The notes beneath the pieces were generated by a model that was given only the letters and a program-made list of their open reading frames with translations, was not told the origin of the DNA and did not search any database. From the NCBI RefSeq assembly GCF_030238365.1, contig NZ_JASSOT010000054.1, positions 62,001 through 126,000 on the forward strand: DNA of 64,000 nucleotides. The letters are read 5' to 3'. This document shows, one piece after another, positions 1 to 8,537 of the stretch (position 1 is the first letter of the stretch; the number at the start of each line of letters is the position of its first letter). The position numbers were made by a program, and so were the translations under genes. The DNA is from Lelliottia wanjuensis. Its GTDB lineage: Bacteria > Pseudomonadota > Gammaproteobacteria > Enterobacterales > Enterobacteriaceae.

Positions 1-132
1 GATCACCACCACCAGCGCGGCAATAATAATGCCCCGGCGGTGCAGCGGCGGCAGCGGATCCATGATGCGAAAATTGTCCGGCGCATGCCAGATTTTCTCC
101 AGGGTAGGTTTCAGTTCAAATCGCCCGGGCAT
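1..132 (-). CDS. ytfB: YtfB/OapA-like cell division protein, N-terminal part only
   Basis: The first 44 codons of a minus-strand gene that runs off the left edge of the window. The peptide begins MPGRFELKPTLEKIWHAPDN, followed by a proline- and arginine-containing stretch and then a hydrophobic run (IIIAALVVVI) that starts the single membrane segment. This matches the cytoplasmic N-terminus of E. coli YtfB, an inner-membrane protein with a periplasmic glycan-binding OapA/LysM-like domain that has been linked to cell division. The start is supported by a strong ribosome binding site (AGGAGGAGA) just upstream. Position next to fklB is as in E. coli. The periplasmic domain lies outside the window. 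Confidence 0.9.
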   Translation of the reverse strand, partial: MPGRFELKPTLEKIWHAPDNFRIMDPLPPLHRRGIIIAALVVVI

Positions 133-365
133 GGCTCTCCTCCTGCTCCGCATCATTATAATCCTGTCCTGAGAAGTATAGTCTGCTAACTGCCTGAATG
201 GCGTAGTAAACCCGACTCGTGTGACTCATGTTTAGGAAAACACCTGGTCGCCCCTATTGTTTCTGTTTCGCCGCAGTTTGTCATCTTAACTTAAGACAAA
301 GTTTTACCCATAAGGGCGTGGCTGATATGCTGCCCGCTACTTTAAATGTGATGGAAGGAAAACCC

Positions 366-986
366 ATGACCACCCCGACTTTTGACACTATCGAAGCGCA
401 GGCAAGCTACGGTATCGGTTTGCAGGTAGGACAGCAGCTGAGCGAATCCGGCCTGGAAGGACTGTTACCTGAAGCACTGGTGGCGGGTATCGCTGACGCG
501 CTGGAAGGCAAACATCCGGCTGTACCGGTAGACGTTGTGCACCGCGCACTGCGTGAAGTTCATGAGCGTGCAGATGCCGTTCGTCGCGAGCGTTTCGAAG
601 AAATGGCCGCTGAAGGCGTGAAATACCTGGAAGAAAACCGTGAGAAAGAGGGCGTGAACAGCACCGAATCCGGTCTGCAGTTCCGCGTGATCACTCAGGG
701 CGAAGGCGCCATCCCGGCTCGCACTAACCACGTGCGCGTGCACTACACCGGCAAACTGATCGACGGCACCGTGTTCGATAGCTCCGTGGCGCGCGGTGAA
801 CCGGCTGAATTCCCGGTCAACGGCGTGATCCCAGGTTGGATCGAAGCGCTGACCCTGATGCCGGTCGGTTCCAAATGGGAACTGACTATCCCGCAGAACC
901 TGGCTTACGGCGAGCGTGGCGCTGGCGCGTCCATCCCGCCATTCAGCACCCTGGTGTTTGAAGTCGAGCTGCTGGAAATCCTGTAA
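366..986 (+). CDS. fklB: FKBP-type peptidyl-prolyl isomerase FklB (FKBP22)
   Basis: 206 residues, the E. coli FklB length. Residues 1-90 form the alpha-helical dimerisation region typical of the FkpA/Mip/FKBP22 group (starting [20 protein letters not shown]). Residues ~105-206 form the FKBP rotamase domain, with [29 protein letters not shown] and [17 protein letters not shown]. It catalyses cis-trans isomerisation of prolyl bonds and is dimeric; no signal peptide is seen, so it is cytoplasmic. The frame stays open upstream to about 228, but the ATG at 366 has a GGAAGGAAA ribosome binding site and matches the family N-terminus, so the longer form is rejected. Divergent from ytfB, as in E. coli. 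Confidence 0.96.
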   Translation: MTTPTFDTIEAQASYGIGLQVGQQLSESGLEGLLPEALVAGIADALEGKHPAVPVDVVHRALREVHERADAVRRERFEEMAAEGVKYLEENREKEGVNSTESGLQFRVITQGEGAIPARTNHVRVHYTGKLIDGTVFDSSVARGEPAEFPVNGVIPGWIEALTLMPVGSKWELTIPQNLAYGERGAGASIPPFSTLVFEVELLEIL

Positions 987-1001
987 TCGGCATACGCATT
1001 T

Positions 1002-1022
1002 CCTCTCCCGCTGCGGGAGAGG
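1002..1022. repeat. short hairpin repeat in the fklB-cycA gap
   Basis: A perfect 10-bp inverted repeat with one central base (core CCTCTCCCGC). No T-run follows, so it is probably not an efficient intrinsic terminator by itself. The CCTCTCCC...GGGAGAGG core is shared with the larger repeat elements at 55204-55312 and 58913-58990. The rest of the 309-bp gap (987-1295) holds an AT-rich stretch around 1140-1180, where the cycA promoter probably lies, and the cycA leader. Confidence 0.6.
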
Positions 1023-1260
1023 AAGTAGTGAGAAAACCTATAGTTACGCCGATATCAACATTTAATCTTGCAAACAGCCGAGTTGCGTGTATTTTTGTGA
1101 GCTGTTTCGCGTTGTATGAGTGATATGACACTCACTTTAAACATATTATTAACATAATATCTATTTCATAGTATTCATCCCGCCGATTCTTACCTACTAT
1201 CGATGAGTCCTTTTACGGGGACCGTCATGTATTGACGTATTTAAAGGCCAGAAGAGCCTT

Positions 1261-1285
1261 AACAACACAGACAGGCACAAACAGG
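1261..1285 (+). promoter_or_regulatory. probable GcvB small-RNA pairing region in the cycA leader
   Basis: The cycA leader just upstream of the start codon contains AACAACACAGACA and CACAAACAGG, both of the CA-rich type bound by the GU-rich R1 seed of GcvB. cycA is an established GcvB target in E. coli and Salmonella. The pairing itself is inferred from sequence type and position, not modelled. Confidence 0.5.
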
Positions 1286-1295
1286 AAAAAATCAC

Positions 1296-2705
1296 ATGGT
1301 AGATCAGGTAAAAGTCGTTGCCGACGAAGAGGCATCGTCTGAACAGTCGCTACGGCGCAATCTCACAAACCGTCATATTCAGCTTATCGCCATTGGCGGT
1401 GCAATCGGCACGGGGCTGTTCATGGGGTCAGGCAAAACCATCAGCCTTGCCGGACCGTCGATCATCTTCGTCTATATGATCATCGGTTTTATGTTGTTCT
1501 TCGTGATGCGGGCAATGGGTGAATTGCTGCTCTCGAATCTCGAATACAAATCCTTCAGCGACTTCGCCTCCGACCTGCTCGGACCGTGGGCGGGATACTT
1601 TACCGGCTGGACCTACTGGTTCTGCTGGGTGGTCACCGGTATGGCTGACGTCGTTGCCATCACTGCTTACGCGCAGTTCTGGTTCCCCGGCCTTTCCGAC
1701 TGGGTGGCGTCCCTTGCGGTGATTGTTCTGCTGCTGAGCCTCAACCTCGCCACCGTGAAAATGTTCGGTGAGATGGAGTTCTGGTTCGCGATGATTAAAA
1801 TCGTCGCTATCGTTGGGCTGATTGTCGTGGGCCTGGTGATGGTGCTGACGCACTTCCAGTCACCGACCGGCGTGCAGGCTTCCTTTACGCACCTGTGGAA
1901 TGACGGCGGCTGGTTCCCGAAAGGGCTGAGCGGCTTCTTCGCGGGCTTCCAGATTGCGGTCTTCGCCTTCGTGGGCATCGAGCTGGTGGGCACCACCGCG
2001 GCGGAAACCAAAGATCCGGAGAAATCCCTGCCGCGCGCGATTAACTCCATCCCGATTCGTATCATCATGTTCTACGTCTTCGCGCTGATCGTGATTATGT
2101 CCGTGACGCCGTGGAGCTCGGTTGTCCCAACCAAGAGCCCGTTCGTCGAACTGTTCATGCTGGTGGGTCTGCCTGCGGCAGCGAGCCTGATTAACTTCGT
2201 GGTGCTGACCTCGGCGGCCTCGTCTGCCAACAGCGGCGTGTTCTCGACCAGCCGTATGTTGTTCGGTCTGGCGCAGGAAGGCGTGGCGCCGAGCGCATTC
2301 GCGAAGCTCTCCAAACGCGCCGTTCCGGCGAAAGGGCTGACTTTCTCCTGCATCTGCCTGCTGGGCGGTGTGGTGATGCTGTACGTCAACCCGAGCGTGA
2401 TTGGCGCGTTCACCATGATCACCACGGTTTCCGCGATCCTGTTCATGTTTGTCTGGACGATTATTCTTTGCTCGTACCTGGTGTACCGCAAACAGCGTCC
2501 ACAGCTGCATGAAAAATCGATCTACAAAATGCCGCTCGGTAAGCTGATGTGCTGGGTTTGCATGGCGTTCTTCGTGTTCGTGCTGGTTCTGCTGACGCTG
2601 GAAGATGACACCCGTCAGGCGCTGATTGTGACGCCGCTGTGGTTTATCGCGCTGGGGTTAGGCTGGCTGTTTATCGGTAAGAAACGTATGGCAGGCGTGC
2701 GTTAA
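1296..2705 (+). CDS. cycA: D-alanine/D-serine/glycine:H+ symporter CycA
   Basis: 469 residues, an inner-membrane amino acid permease of the APC superfamily. About twelve hydrophobic segments are visible. The first follows NRHIQLIAIGGAIGTGLFMG, the signature of the amino acid transporter family (residues ~25-45). It imports glycine, D-alanine and D-serine with protons and also D-cycloserine. The sequence is almost colinear with E. coli CycA, differing mainly in the N-terminal ten residues and the extreme C-terminus. Leader features suggest GcvB repression (see 1261-1285). The gene is monocistronic and is followed by a tandem REP array and a terminator. Confidence 0.97.
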   Translation: MVDQVKVVADEEASSEQSLRRNLTNRHIQLIAIGGAIGTGLFMGSGKTISLAGPSIIFVYMIIGFMLFFVMRAMGELLLSNLEYKSFSDFASDLLGPWAGYFTGWTYWFCWVVTGMADVVAITAYAQFWFPGLSDWVASLAVIVLLLSLNLATVKMFGEMEFWFAMIKIVAIVGLIVVGLVMVLTHFQSPTGVQASFTHLWNDGGWFPKGLSGFFAGFQIAVFAFVGIELVGTTAAETKDPEKSLPRAINSIPIRIIMFYVFALIVIMSVTPWSSVVPTKSPFVELFMLVGLPAAASLINFVVLTSAASSANSGVFSTSRMLFGLAQEGVAPSAFAKLSKRAVPAKGLTFSCICLLGGVVMLYVNPSVIGAFTMITTVSAILFMFVWTIILCSYLVYRKQRPQLHEKSIYKMPLGKLMCWVCMAFFVFVLVLLTLEDDTRQALIVTPLWFIALGLGWLFIGKKRMAGVR

Positions 2706-2711
2706 GTCTGT

Positions 2712-2880
2712 TGCCGGATGGCGCTAGCGCTTATCCGGCCTACGAAGGCGACAAATGCACGAAATTCTGATGCCGGATGGCGCTTCGCTTATCCGGCCTA
2801 CGAAGGCGACAAATGCACGAAATTCTGATGCCGGATGGCGCTTCGCTTATCCGGCCTACGAAGACAAAAAATGCACGAAA
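2712..2880. repeat. tandem array of three REP units
   Basis: Three head-to-tail copies of a unit of about 58 bp (starts near 2712, 2771 and 2829). Each begins with the REP palindrome TGCCGGATGGCG...CTTATCCGGCCTAC and continues with a nearly identical spacer (acgaaggcgacaaatgcacg). Units 2 and 3 are almost identical; unit 1 has one extra base in the loop. They lie directly after cycA and before its terminator. Such arrays are typical enterobacterial BIMEs. Confidence 0.9.
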
Positions 2881-2881
2881 T

Positions 2882-2921
2882 GTAGGCCCGGTAAGGCGAA
2901 GCCGCCACCGGGCTTTTTTTT
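2882..2921 (+). terminator. REP-derived terminator after cycA
   Basis: Stem GCCCGGT (2886-2892) pairs with ACCGGGC (2907-2913), followed by eight T residues on the plus strand, so it can end cycA transcription. The T-run overlaps the stop codon of the convergent ytfE gene. Confidence 0.75.
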
Positions 2922-3582
2922 ATTCCCCGGCTAATGCGCGCGGGAACAGGACGTTATTTTCCAGACTGATGTGTTCCATCAGATCGTCAATCAATACGTT
3001 GATGCCGTTGTACATCGCTTTCCATGTCGTGCAGGCATCCGCCGGTGGCGTCACGTTATTGGTGGTGTGCTTGATCACTTCCAGCAGTTCACCCGCGTCG
3101 TCATGCTCACTCTCCATCACGCTGATTGGCCCCATCGCCTGGCTGCCCATCCCCTGTTTGATCATCGGGAACAGGATCTGCTCCTCTTTCATCATATGGC
3201 TGGAGAGCTCTTCGTGCAGCATGGTCAGGTATTTCGCCAGCCCGCGCGGAACCGAGGCTTTATCGGCATGCACGCGCTCAACTTTGGTCGCCTGCAAAAT
3301 CAATTCCGGCAGCTGTTCGCGGTGGCGGTCGTGGTATCGCACGATGATGTGGTCAATGATCTCCGCCAGCGCCGCGCTGCGCCAGTCTTTCTCGATGGGC
3401 TGCTCGGCGAGTCGCGCCAGCTCGGCTTCAATCACGTCAATATCCAGCGCTTTGCGCAGAGCCGCACGCGCCAGCGTTTGTTTCCCGCCGCAGCAGTAAT
3501 CCATATCGTATTGGCGAAACAGCGCTGATGCGCGGGGAATGGAGAGCGCCAGCTCGCCTAAAGGTTGGTCGCGAAAGGCCAT
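2920..3582 (-). CDS. ytfE: iron-sulfur cluster repair di-iron protein YtfE (RIC)
   Basis: 220 residues, the standard length. The N-terminal domain (DUF542/ScdA-N) carries the Cys pair C30-C31 in [10 protein letters not shown]. The C-terminal hemerythrin-like four-helix bundle carries the His/Glu di-iron ligands, seen in [37 protein letters not shown] and [14 protein letters not shown]. It repairs Fe-S clusters damaged by nitric oxide or oxidants and has been linked to iron donation and nitrosative stress in the cytoplasm. An NsrR-type operator lies 27 bp upstream of the start (3609-3631), consistent with NO-inducible expression. The gene is monocistronic and convergent with cycA. Confidence 0.96.
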   Translation of the reverse strand: MAFRDQPLGELALSIPRASALFRQYDMDYCCGGKQTLARAALRKALDIDVIEAELARLAEQPIEKDWRSAALAEIIDHIIVRYHDRHREQLPELILQATKVERVHADKASVPRGLAKYLTMLHEELSSHMMKEEQILFPMIKQGMGSQAMGPISVMESEHDDAGELLEVIKHTTNNVTPPADACTTWKAMYNGINVLIDDLMEHISLENNVLFPRALAGE

Positions 3583-3608
3583 AGCAGTTACCTCATCATC
3601 AAGAATAT

Positions 3609-3631
3609 AAGGTGCATATTAAATGCATCTT
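3609..3631 (-). promoter_or_regulatory. NsrR operator upstream of ytfE
   Basis: Read on the minus strand the site is AAGATGCATTT, one central base, then AATATGCACCTT. This is an 11-1-11 arrangement close to the enterobacterial NsrR consensus (AAGATGYATTT and its inverse). ytfE is the classic NsrR-repressed gene in E. coli, and the location just upstream of the start fits repression relieved by NO. Confidence 0.8.
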
Positions 3632-3761
3632 TAAGGCAGGGCTATAACTCTTTGGTGGCAGCGGCAATAATGAGATATGCGTCACAATTATTTTGAAGTA
3701 TTAACTTGCTGAATGGATTTAAAAAATTCCGGGATCGGGCTTCTCGCGCCCGACATCACGT

Positions 3762-3788
3762 TAAACAACCCCGCGCCCCTGCCGATAG
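3762..3788 (+). promoter_or_regulatory. FliA (sigma-28) promoter for the chemoreceptor gene
   Basis: TAAA at 3762-3765, exactly 15 bp, then GCCGATAG at 3781-3788. This matches the flagellar class-3 promoter (TAAA-N15-GCCGATAA) with one mismatch in the -10 element. It lies about 43 bp upstream of the ATG, placing the receptor in the flagellar regulon. Confidence 0.75.
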
Positions 3789-3830
3789 ATACAGGTCAGA
3801 CAAAATCCTGCATATAACTAAAGGCATCGC

Positions 3831-5480
3831 ATGTTTAAACGTATAAAAGTCATCACCCTCTTGATCTCGGTGTTGCTCGGGCTGGGCGCCGTCCAGCTGA
3901 TCTCCGCCGGGGTATTCATCAATGCCCTGAATAACGACAAAGACAATTTCACCGTTTCTCAGCTCTCCAGCCAGAACGTGGCGGAATTTACCGACGCCTG
4001 GATCAGCCTCAACCAGGCGCGTGTGACCCTTAACCGCGGGATGCTCCGCTTACAGAGCAGCGTCGCCAGCCAGATCAACGGCGGACAGCTGAACGAGCTG
4101 GTCGGCACCGCGAAAAACCTGCTGGCCGACGCGCAGAGCCATTACGACAAATACTACGCCCTGCCGGAAACGCCGGGGATGGACGAAAAGCTCTCCAGCC
4201 AGCTGGAAGAGCAATATCGCCTCTACTCCGCTACCCTGACGCAAATGAACACCTTGCTGGCGCAGGGCAATCTGGAAGATATGTTCAAGCAAAACGCTGA
4301 GCAGAAGCAGACCTCGATGCAAAAAGTGTATCGCGAGTGGCGTGAAGCGCAGGCGAAACTGACCAGCAAAGGCATTCAGGATAACGAAAGCGACTACACC
4401 CGCATCCTGTGGATCCTCTCCGCCATTATGCTGGTGGTCGTGGCGGTGATTGTCACCAGCTGGATTGCCATGCGCCGCGTGCTGTTGCTTCCGCTGCATG
4501 ACGTCATCAGCCATATCCGCGCGATTGCCGCGGGCGATCTGACGCAGCCGATCGACGCCCAGGGCAAAAACGAAATGGCGGTACTGGCGCGTAACGTGCA
4601 GGAGATGCAAACCGCGCTGGCGAACACCGTTGGCGTGGTGCGCGAAGGGGCTGACACCATCTACACCGGCGCGGGCGAAATTTCTGCCGGCAGCAACGAT
4701 CTCTCCTCCCGTACCGAGCAGCAGGCCGCATCGCTGGAAGAGACCGCCGCGAGCATGGAACAGCTGACCGCCACCGTGAAGCAAAACGCCGACAACGCCC
4801 GTCAGGCGTCTCGCCTGGCGCTGGACGCTTCGACCACCGCCAAAAAAGGCGGCAGCGTGGTGGAAGGCGTGGTGCGCACGATGGATGAGATCGCCACCAG
4901 CTCCAGCAAAATTGCCCAGATCACCAACGTCATCGACGGTATTGCCTTCCAGACCAACATTCTGGCGCTGAACGCGGCGGTAGAAGCCGCGCGCGCAGGC
5001 GAGCAGGGCCGTGGTTTTGCGGTGGTGGCAGGTGAAGTTCGTACTCTGGCGCAGCGCAGCGCCCAGGCGGCGAAAGAGATCAAAGGGCTGATTGATGATT
5101 CGGGCGATCGCGTCAACGCCGGTTCGGCGCTGGTGAATCAGGCCGGGGAGACCATGGCGGAGATTGTGAATGCCGTAACCCGCGTGACCGACATCATGGG
5201 CGAAATCGCCTCGGCGTCCGACGAGCAGAGCCGCGGTATTGACCAGGTGGGTCAGGCGGTGGCGGAGATGGATCGCGTGACCCAGCAGAACGCCTCGCTG
5301 GTGGAAGAATCAGCAGCCGCAGCGGCAGCGCTGGAAGATCAGGCCGCGCGTCTGAACGAAGCGGTGGCGGTGTTTAAAATCACCCGCGGTCAGGCGGTGA
5401 AAGCCGCGCCGGTGAAAACCCATTCGCCGAAAGCTAAGCCTGTGGCGACGGTGAACGAAGCTCACTGGGAAACCTTCTGA
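3831..5480 (+). CDS. methyl-accepting chemotaxis protein with HWETF tail
   Basis: 549 residues with Tar/Tsr layout. TM1 spans about residues 8-30. A periplasmic four-helix ligand-binding domain covers ~33-190 and includes LNQARVTLNRGMLR, resembling the Tar/Tsr helix that carries the amino-acid-binding arginines. TM2 is ~192-213, HAMP ~215-268, and the cytoplasmic signalling hairpin ~270-520, with the conserved tip VIDGIAFQTNILALNAAVEA and flanking methylation helices. The C-terminus ends HWETF, a variant of the NWETF pentapeptide that tethers CheR and CheB, so this is a high-abundance-type receptor able to support its own adaptation. The ligand cannot be told from sequence. It is inserted between ytfE and ytfF relative to E. 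coli and is driven by a sigma-28-type promoter. Confidence 0.93.
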   Translation: MFKRIKVITLLISVLLGLGAVQLISAGVFINALNNDKDNFTVSQLSSQNVAEFTDAWISLNQARVTLNRGMLRLQSSVASQINGGQLNELVGTAKNLLADAQSHYDKYYALPETPGMDEKLSSQLEEQYRLYSATLTQMNTLLAQGNLEDMFKQNAEQKQTSMQKVYREWREAQAKLTSKGIQDNESDYTRILWILSAIMLVVVAVIVTSWIAMRRVLLLPLHDVISHIRAIAAGDLTQPIDAQGKNEMAVLARNVQEMQTALANTVGVVREGADTIYTGAGEISAGSNDLSSRTEQQAASLEETAASMEQLTATVKQNADNARQASRLALDASTTAKKGGSVVEGVVRTMDEIATSSSKIAQITNVIDGIAFQTNILALNAAVEAARAGEQGRGFAVVAGEVRTLAQRSAQAAKEIKGLIDDSGDRVNAGSALVNQAGETMAEIVNAVTRVTDIMGEIASASDEQSRGIDQVGQAVAEMDRVTQQNASLVEESAAAAAALEDQAARLNEAVAVFKITRGQAVKAAPVKTHSPKAKPVATVNEAHWETF

Positions 5481-5484
5481 CAGA

Positions 5485-5516
5485 TGCCGGATGGCGCTTG
5501 CGCTTATCCGGCCTAC
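5485..5516. repeat. REP element after the chemoreceptor gene
   Basis: A single REP palindrome (TGCCGGATGGCG, loop, CGCTTATCCGGCCTAC) directly after the receptor stop codon. It forms a pair with the inverted half in the terminator at 5534-5571. Confidence 0.85.
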
Positions 5517-5533
5517 AACACCAAAGCCAAATC

Positions 5534-5571
5534 GTAGGCCCGGTAAGCGCAGCGCCACCGGGCTTTTTTTT
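5534..5571 (+). terminator. REP-type terminator after the chemoreceptor gene
   Basis: Stem GCCCGGT (5538-5544) pairs with ACCGGGC (5557-5563), followed by eight T residues on the plus strand. The arrangement is the same as behind cycA. The T-run overlaps the stop codon of convergent ytfF. Confidence 0.75.
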
Positions 5572-6538
5572 ACATTTCGGCCACCGGAACCACCGTCGGT
5601 TTTTCCGGTTTCGCTCTGACCGCGATCACCACCCCCACCACCAGCAGCGCAATCCCGCACCCCGTTAACAGCGGCGGCACGCTCTGGCGCATCAGGAAGG
5701 TATAAAGCAGCCCGGCCAGGGTTTCGAAGACAATCAATGGCCCGAGGATCACCGTCGGCAGTTTCTGGCTGGCGATATTCCAGCACAAGGCTCCGACCCA
5801 CGAGCACAGTACCGCAATCGCCACCATCAGGCCGACAAACAGCCACGGACGCGGCCCGAACGGCAGGGCAAATTCCGGCTGCTGCACACCCAGCCACCAG
5901 CAAGACGCCGCATAGCCCAGCAGCGAAACCGGCAGCGTCACCAGCGCCTGGGCGGTTGCCCACATCATCGGATGCTTATCCGGATTCTCCCGCAGCCAGC
6001 GGGCATTGCGCAGGGCATACCAGGCCCAGCAGACCACCGACACCGACGCCAGCAAAATCCCGGAACCGTACCGCCAGCCGTCAAACTCGCCCACGTCCGC
6101 GTGGCGCAGCTCGGCGATATTCACCAGCGCCAGCCCGATGGCGATACAGACCAGCGCAGGCACCATTTTTGCCCACGCCAGTTTGCCGTCGCGCTGGCTG
6201 TACAGCAGATTGGCGAACACCGGGATCACCACCGGCAGCGTGCCGATAATCATAGTCGAGACCGGTGCGCCGGTGCGCTGAATGGCGCTCGCCAGGCAGA
6301 CGTAATAGATAATATTGCCCATCATGGTCAGGCCCAGGGCGGTGGCCCAGTCGCGGCGAGTCAGCTGGCGCAGACGCGCGCGGCCCAGCCATGCCAGCGG
6401 CAGGGCGATCAGCCCCAGCGCCAGATAGCGCCCCATCGACTGCAGCACCGCCGGGTATTCCGGCACAATCAACGGCCCGACAAAAATCAGCCCCCACATC
6501 AAACCCGCCAGCAGGGCGTACAACACGCCGCTAATCAT
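5570..6538 (-). CDS. ytfF: DMT/EamA-family inner membrane transporter YtfF
   Basis: 322 residues, closely matching E. coli YtfF. Ten hydrophobic segments are arranged as two EamA repeats, beginning MISGVLYALLAGLMWGLIFV. The family exports or exchanges small metabolites; the substrate of YtfF is not established. The frame is open further upstream, but the start at 6538 is the E. coli-like N-terminus; the ribosome binding site is weak. An AraC-family regulator lies 75 bp upstream on the same strand, an arrangement absent from E. coli K-12, suggesting co-transcription or local control. Confidence 0.92.
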   Translation of the reverse strand: MISGVLYALLAGLMWGLIFVGPLIVPEYPAVLQSMGRYLALGLIALPLAWLGRARLRQLTRRDWATALGLTMMGNIIYYVCLASAIQRTGAPVSTMIIGTLPVVIPVFANLLYSQRDGKLAWAKMVPALVCIAIGLALVNIAELRHADVGEFDGWRYGSGILLASVSVVCWAWYALRNARWLRENPDKHPMMWATAQALVTLPVSLLGYAASCWWLGVQQPEFALPFGPRPWLFVGLMVAIAVLCSWVGALCWNIASQKLPTVILGPLIVFETLAGLLYTFLMRQSVPPLLTGCGIALLVVGVVIAVRAKPEKPTVVPVAEM

Positions 6539-6613
6539 TTTGCCATCCACGTCAGAGAAACCTGCGTGCAGTGTAGGAAGACGCACGTCGGGAATATTGT
6601 ATGAGATTGCGCA

Positions 6614-7438
6614 TTAGCGCCGGACGACCTGCTTCTGATAGCGAACCGGCGTGATGCCGTAGCGATGGGTAAAGGCGCGGGTGAGGTGCGACTGGTCGGT
6701 GAGCCCAGTGGCGGCAGCCACTTCGGCGGCTGGCATGCCGAGTGTGAGAAAAGCTTTGGCGCGCCACAGGCGGATCGCCATCAGCATCTGGTGCGGCGTG
6801 ACGTGAAAGTGGGCTTTAAACTGGCGCTGGAAATGGTACGGGCTGAGGGAGACCACGCGGGCCAGCTCGTCCAGCGTGACCGGATGCATATAGTTATCGT
6901 GCAGATACTCGCGCGCGCGCTCGAAGCGATGCGCCCCTTCCTGAATCACCGGCGCATGGCGCGCCAGCGGCTGGAAGGTATCGATCAGATTCAGCAGCAA
7001 ACCCTTCTGCGCCAGCGGATCGTCCGTGTGCCAGAGTCCATAAATCAGCTGACAGATCTGCTGCGAGCGCTGCGGGTCATGGCGCGTAACGTCGCTAAAC
7101 CACCAGTGGCGGATGCCGGTCACTTCTTCGAGCAGATCGGGGTCGAGATAGACCATCCGGTAGCGCCAGCCGTCGTCGGTCGCCGCTTCGCCGGTGTGCA
7201 GCTCGTCAGGATTCATGGTGACAACGGAATGGATGGGGGCGACATACTGGGTGCCGCGATAGCGAAAGCGCTCGGCACCGGCTTCAATCGCGCCGATCCC
7301 GAAGGCTTCGTGGGTGTGAGGTTCAAAGGCGTAGCGTGAGATATGCGCGTGATACAGTTCGACGCCCGGCACCTGCGCCAGATGGCGAAAGCGCGCGCTG
7401 TCTCTCTCATCGATGAACTGTTCGGGTACGCCTTGCAC
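6614..7438 (-). CDS. AraC-family transcriptional regulator
   Basis: 274 residues. The N-terminal cupin-type effector domain (~residues 25-150) has the HTHEAFGIGAIEAG pattern. The C-terminal AraC DNA-binding domain (~165-270) carries two helix-turn-helix motifs: LDELARVVSLSPYHFQRQFK and AAEVAAATGLTDQSHLTRAF followed by YGITPVRY. The start is GTG at 7438 with a GGAGA ribosome binding site six bases upstream. It lies between qorB and ytfF, both on the same strand. An 11-bp perfect inverted repeat at 7452-7485, just upstream of the start, may be its own operator. Because it precedes ytfF directly, control of that transporter is the simplest guess; the effector is unknown. Confidence 0.9.
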   Translation of the reverse strand: MQGVPEQFIDERDSARFRHLAQVPGVELYHAHISRYAFEPHTHEAFGIGAIEAGAERFRYRGTQYVAPIHSVVTMNPDELHTGEAATDDGWRYRMVYLDPDLLEEVTGIRHWWFSDVTRHDPQRSQQICQLIYGLWHTDDPLAQKGLLLNLIDTFQPLARHAPVIQEGAHRFERAREYLHDNYMHPVTLDELARVVSLSPYHFQRQFKAHFHVTPHQMLMAIRLWRAKAFLTLGMPAAEVAAATGLTDQSHLTRAFTHRYGITPVRYQKQVVRR

Positions 7439-7451
7439 AGTGAGTCTCCGG

Positions 7452-7485
7452 GTGGGTCATCTTTTCATTATCAGAGATGACCCAC
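7452..7485. promoter_or_regulatory. inverted repeat upstream of the AraC-type gene
   Basis: An 11-bp perfect inverted repeat (GTGGGTCATCT at 7452-7462 and its complement at 7475-7485) around a 12-base centre, 14 bp upstream of the GTG start and downstream of qorB. No T-run follows on the minus strand, so an operator or leader hairpin is more likely than a terminator. Confidence 0.45.
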
Positions 7486-7519
7486 GGGGACGCCACAAAA
7501 ATTAACCAATGCTTAACGG

Positions 7520-8368
7520 TTACAGAATGCCTTTGACGCTCTCTGCCAGCGTCGTGGTCGGGCGACCGATCAGTTTGCTAAGGGTATGGCTGTCGTCGAA
7601 CAGACCGCCCTTAGAGGCGCCCGTATCGGAGTCTGCCAGCATGTCCGCCAGCCCGGCCGGTAAGCCCACGCCTTTCAGCGCGGCGGCGAAATCGGCTTCG
7701 CTCAGGTTCTGATAGGTCACCGGTTTGCCGCTCTGTTTGCTCAGTTCGGCGGCCAGGTCGCTCAGCGTCCAGGCCTTATCGCCCGCCAGTTCGTACACTT
7801 TGCCCTCATGGCCTTCTCCGGCGACAACGACAGCCGCTGCTGCCGCGTAATCTTCGCGCGTGGCCGAGGCGATTTTGCCGTCACCCGCCGCGCCGATAAA
7901 CACGCCGTGCTCCAGAGCGGGTGGTGCGCTGGCGAGATAGTTCTCCGTATACCAGCCGTTACGCAGCAGGGCGTAAGGAATGCCGGACTCGGCCAGCGCT
8001 TTTTCGGTCTGGACGTGTTCAACGTGCAGACCGAGCGGGGATTGATCCGCATGCAGCAGGCTGGTGTAGGCGATGAATTTCACGCCCGCCGCTTTGGCGG
8101 CATTGATGACGTTCTGATGCTGAGTCGCGCGCTGGCCGACTTCGCTGGAGGAGATCAGCAGCAGTTTGTCCACGCCGCTCAGGGCTGCGGTGAACGCCGC
8201 CTGATCCGTGTAGTCCGCCTGACGCACAACGATACCTTGTTGGCTCAGGGCCTCGGCTTTCGCCGGGTTACGTACAATTGCCACGATCTGGCTGGCAGGT
8301 ACGGTTTTCAGCAGGTTGTCGATAACGTGTTGGCCAAGCTGGCCGGTAGCGCCGGTAATTGCGATCAT
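7520..8368 (-). CDS. qorB: NAD(P)H:quinone oxidoreductase QorB (YtfG)
   Basis: 282 residues, an atypical short-chain dehydrogenase of the NmrA/SDR-a5 type. The N-terminal MIAITGATGQLGQHVIDNLL is the dinucleotide-binding fold with its GATGQLG loop. TSLLHADQSPLGLHVEHVQT and the C-terminal half match E. coli QorB throughout. The enzyme reduces quinones with NADPH in the cytoplasm. The chosen start has a GAGGA ribosome binding site and matches the E. coli N-terminus; the open frame extends 17 codons further but overlaps the operator region. In E. coli qorB is divergent from ytfH. Here the pair is split by the scs operon while operator-like sequence is kept on both sides. Confidence 0.95.
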   Translation of the reverse strand: MIAITGATGQLGQHVIDNLLKTVPASQIVAIVRNPAKAEALSQQGIVVRQADYTDQAAFTAALSGVDKLLLISSSEVGQRATQHQNVINAAKAAGVKFIAYTSLLHADQSPLGLHVEHVQTEKALAESGIPYALLRNGWYTENYLASAPPALEHGVFIGAAGDGKIASATREDYAAAAAVVVAGEGHEGKVYELAGDKAWTLSDLAAELSKQSGKPVTYQNLSEADFAAALKGVGLPAGLADMLADSDTGASKGGLFDDSHTLSKLIGRPTTTLAESVKGIL

Positions 8369-8418
8369 CGGGTATGTCCTCGGTGTTTGTCTGGTGTGGA
8401 GGAACATTATCACCACCA

Positions 8419-8454
8419 CTAACTTTTAGTAAGTACGTACAAAAAGGTAAGTGT
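8419..8454. promoter_or_regulatory. operator-like repeat, copy 1 (qorB/scsA side)
   Basis: CTAACTTTTAGTAAGTAC (8419-8436) recurs exactly at 12052-12069 upstream of ytfH, and similarity continues for about 36 bp (AAAGGTRAGT). It contains AACTT-TTAG-TAAGT, an imperfect inverted repeat plausible for an HxlR-family operator. It lies about 50 bp upstream of qorB and 84 bp upstream of scsA. After it comes ATGAAGACGTT (8465), resembling the first codons of ytfH (ATGAAAACGTC), possibly a remnant of the duplicated ytfH start. Confidence 0.6.
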
Positions 8455-8537
8455 CAAATGTGTCATGAAGACGTTTCTTTACAGCACCGCGCCTTTTTTG
8501 CCGCTAAGATAAGCGCCTGAATTTGATTGAGGCGTCT

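Noticed and set aside
228-365. Upstream extension of the fklB frame starting at 228
   Set aside because: The ATG at 366 has a good ribosome binding site and gives the 206-residue family length; the extension has no family similarity.
1002-1022. Intrinsic terminator after fklB
   Set aside because: The stem is perfect but no T-run follows; the sequence belongs to a repeat family seen elsewhere in the window, so it is listed as a repeat.
1428-2510. Long antisense ORFs inside cycA (and similar ones inside tamB, nrdD, treC and the Gfo/Idh genes)
   Set aside because: They lie wholly within conserved genes on the opposite strand or in other frames, have low-complexity His/Arg/Gln-rich composition typical of high-GC shadow frames, and lack ribosome binding sites.
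2712-2880. CRISPR-like tandem repeat array after cycA
   Set aside because: The units are REP palindromes with near-identical spacers, only three copies and no cas genes nearby.
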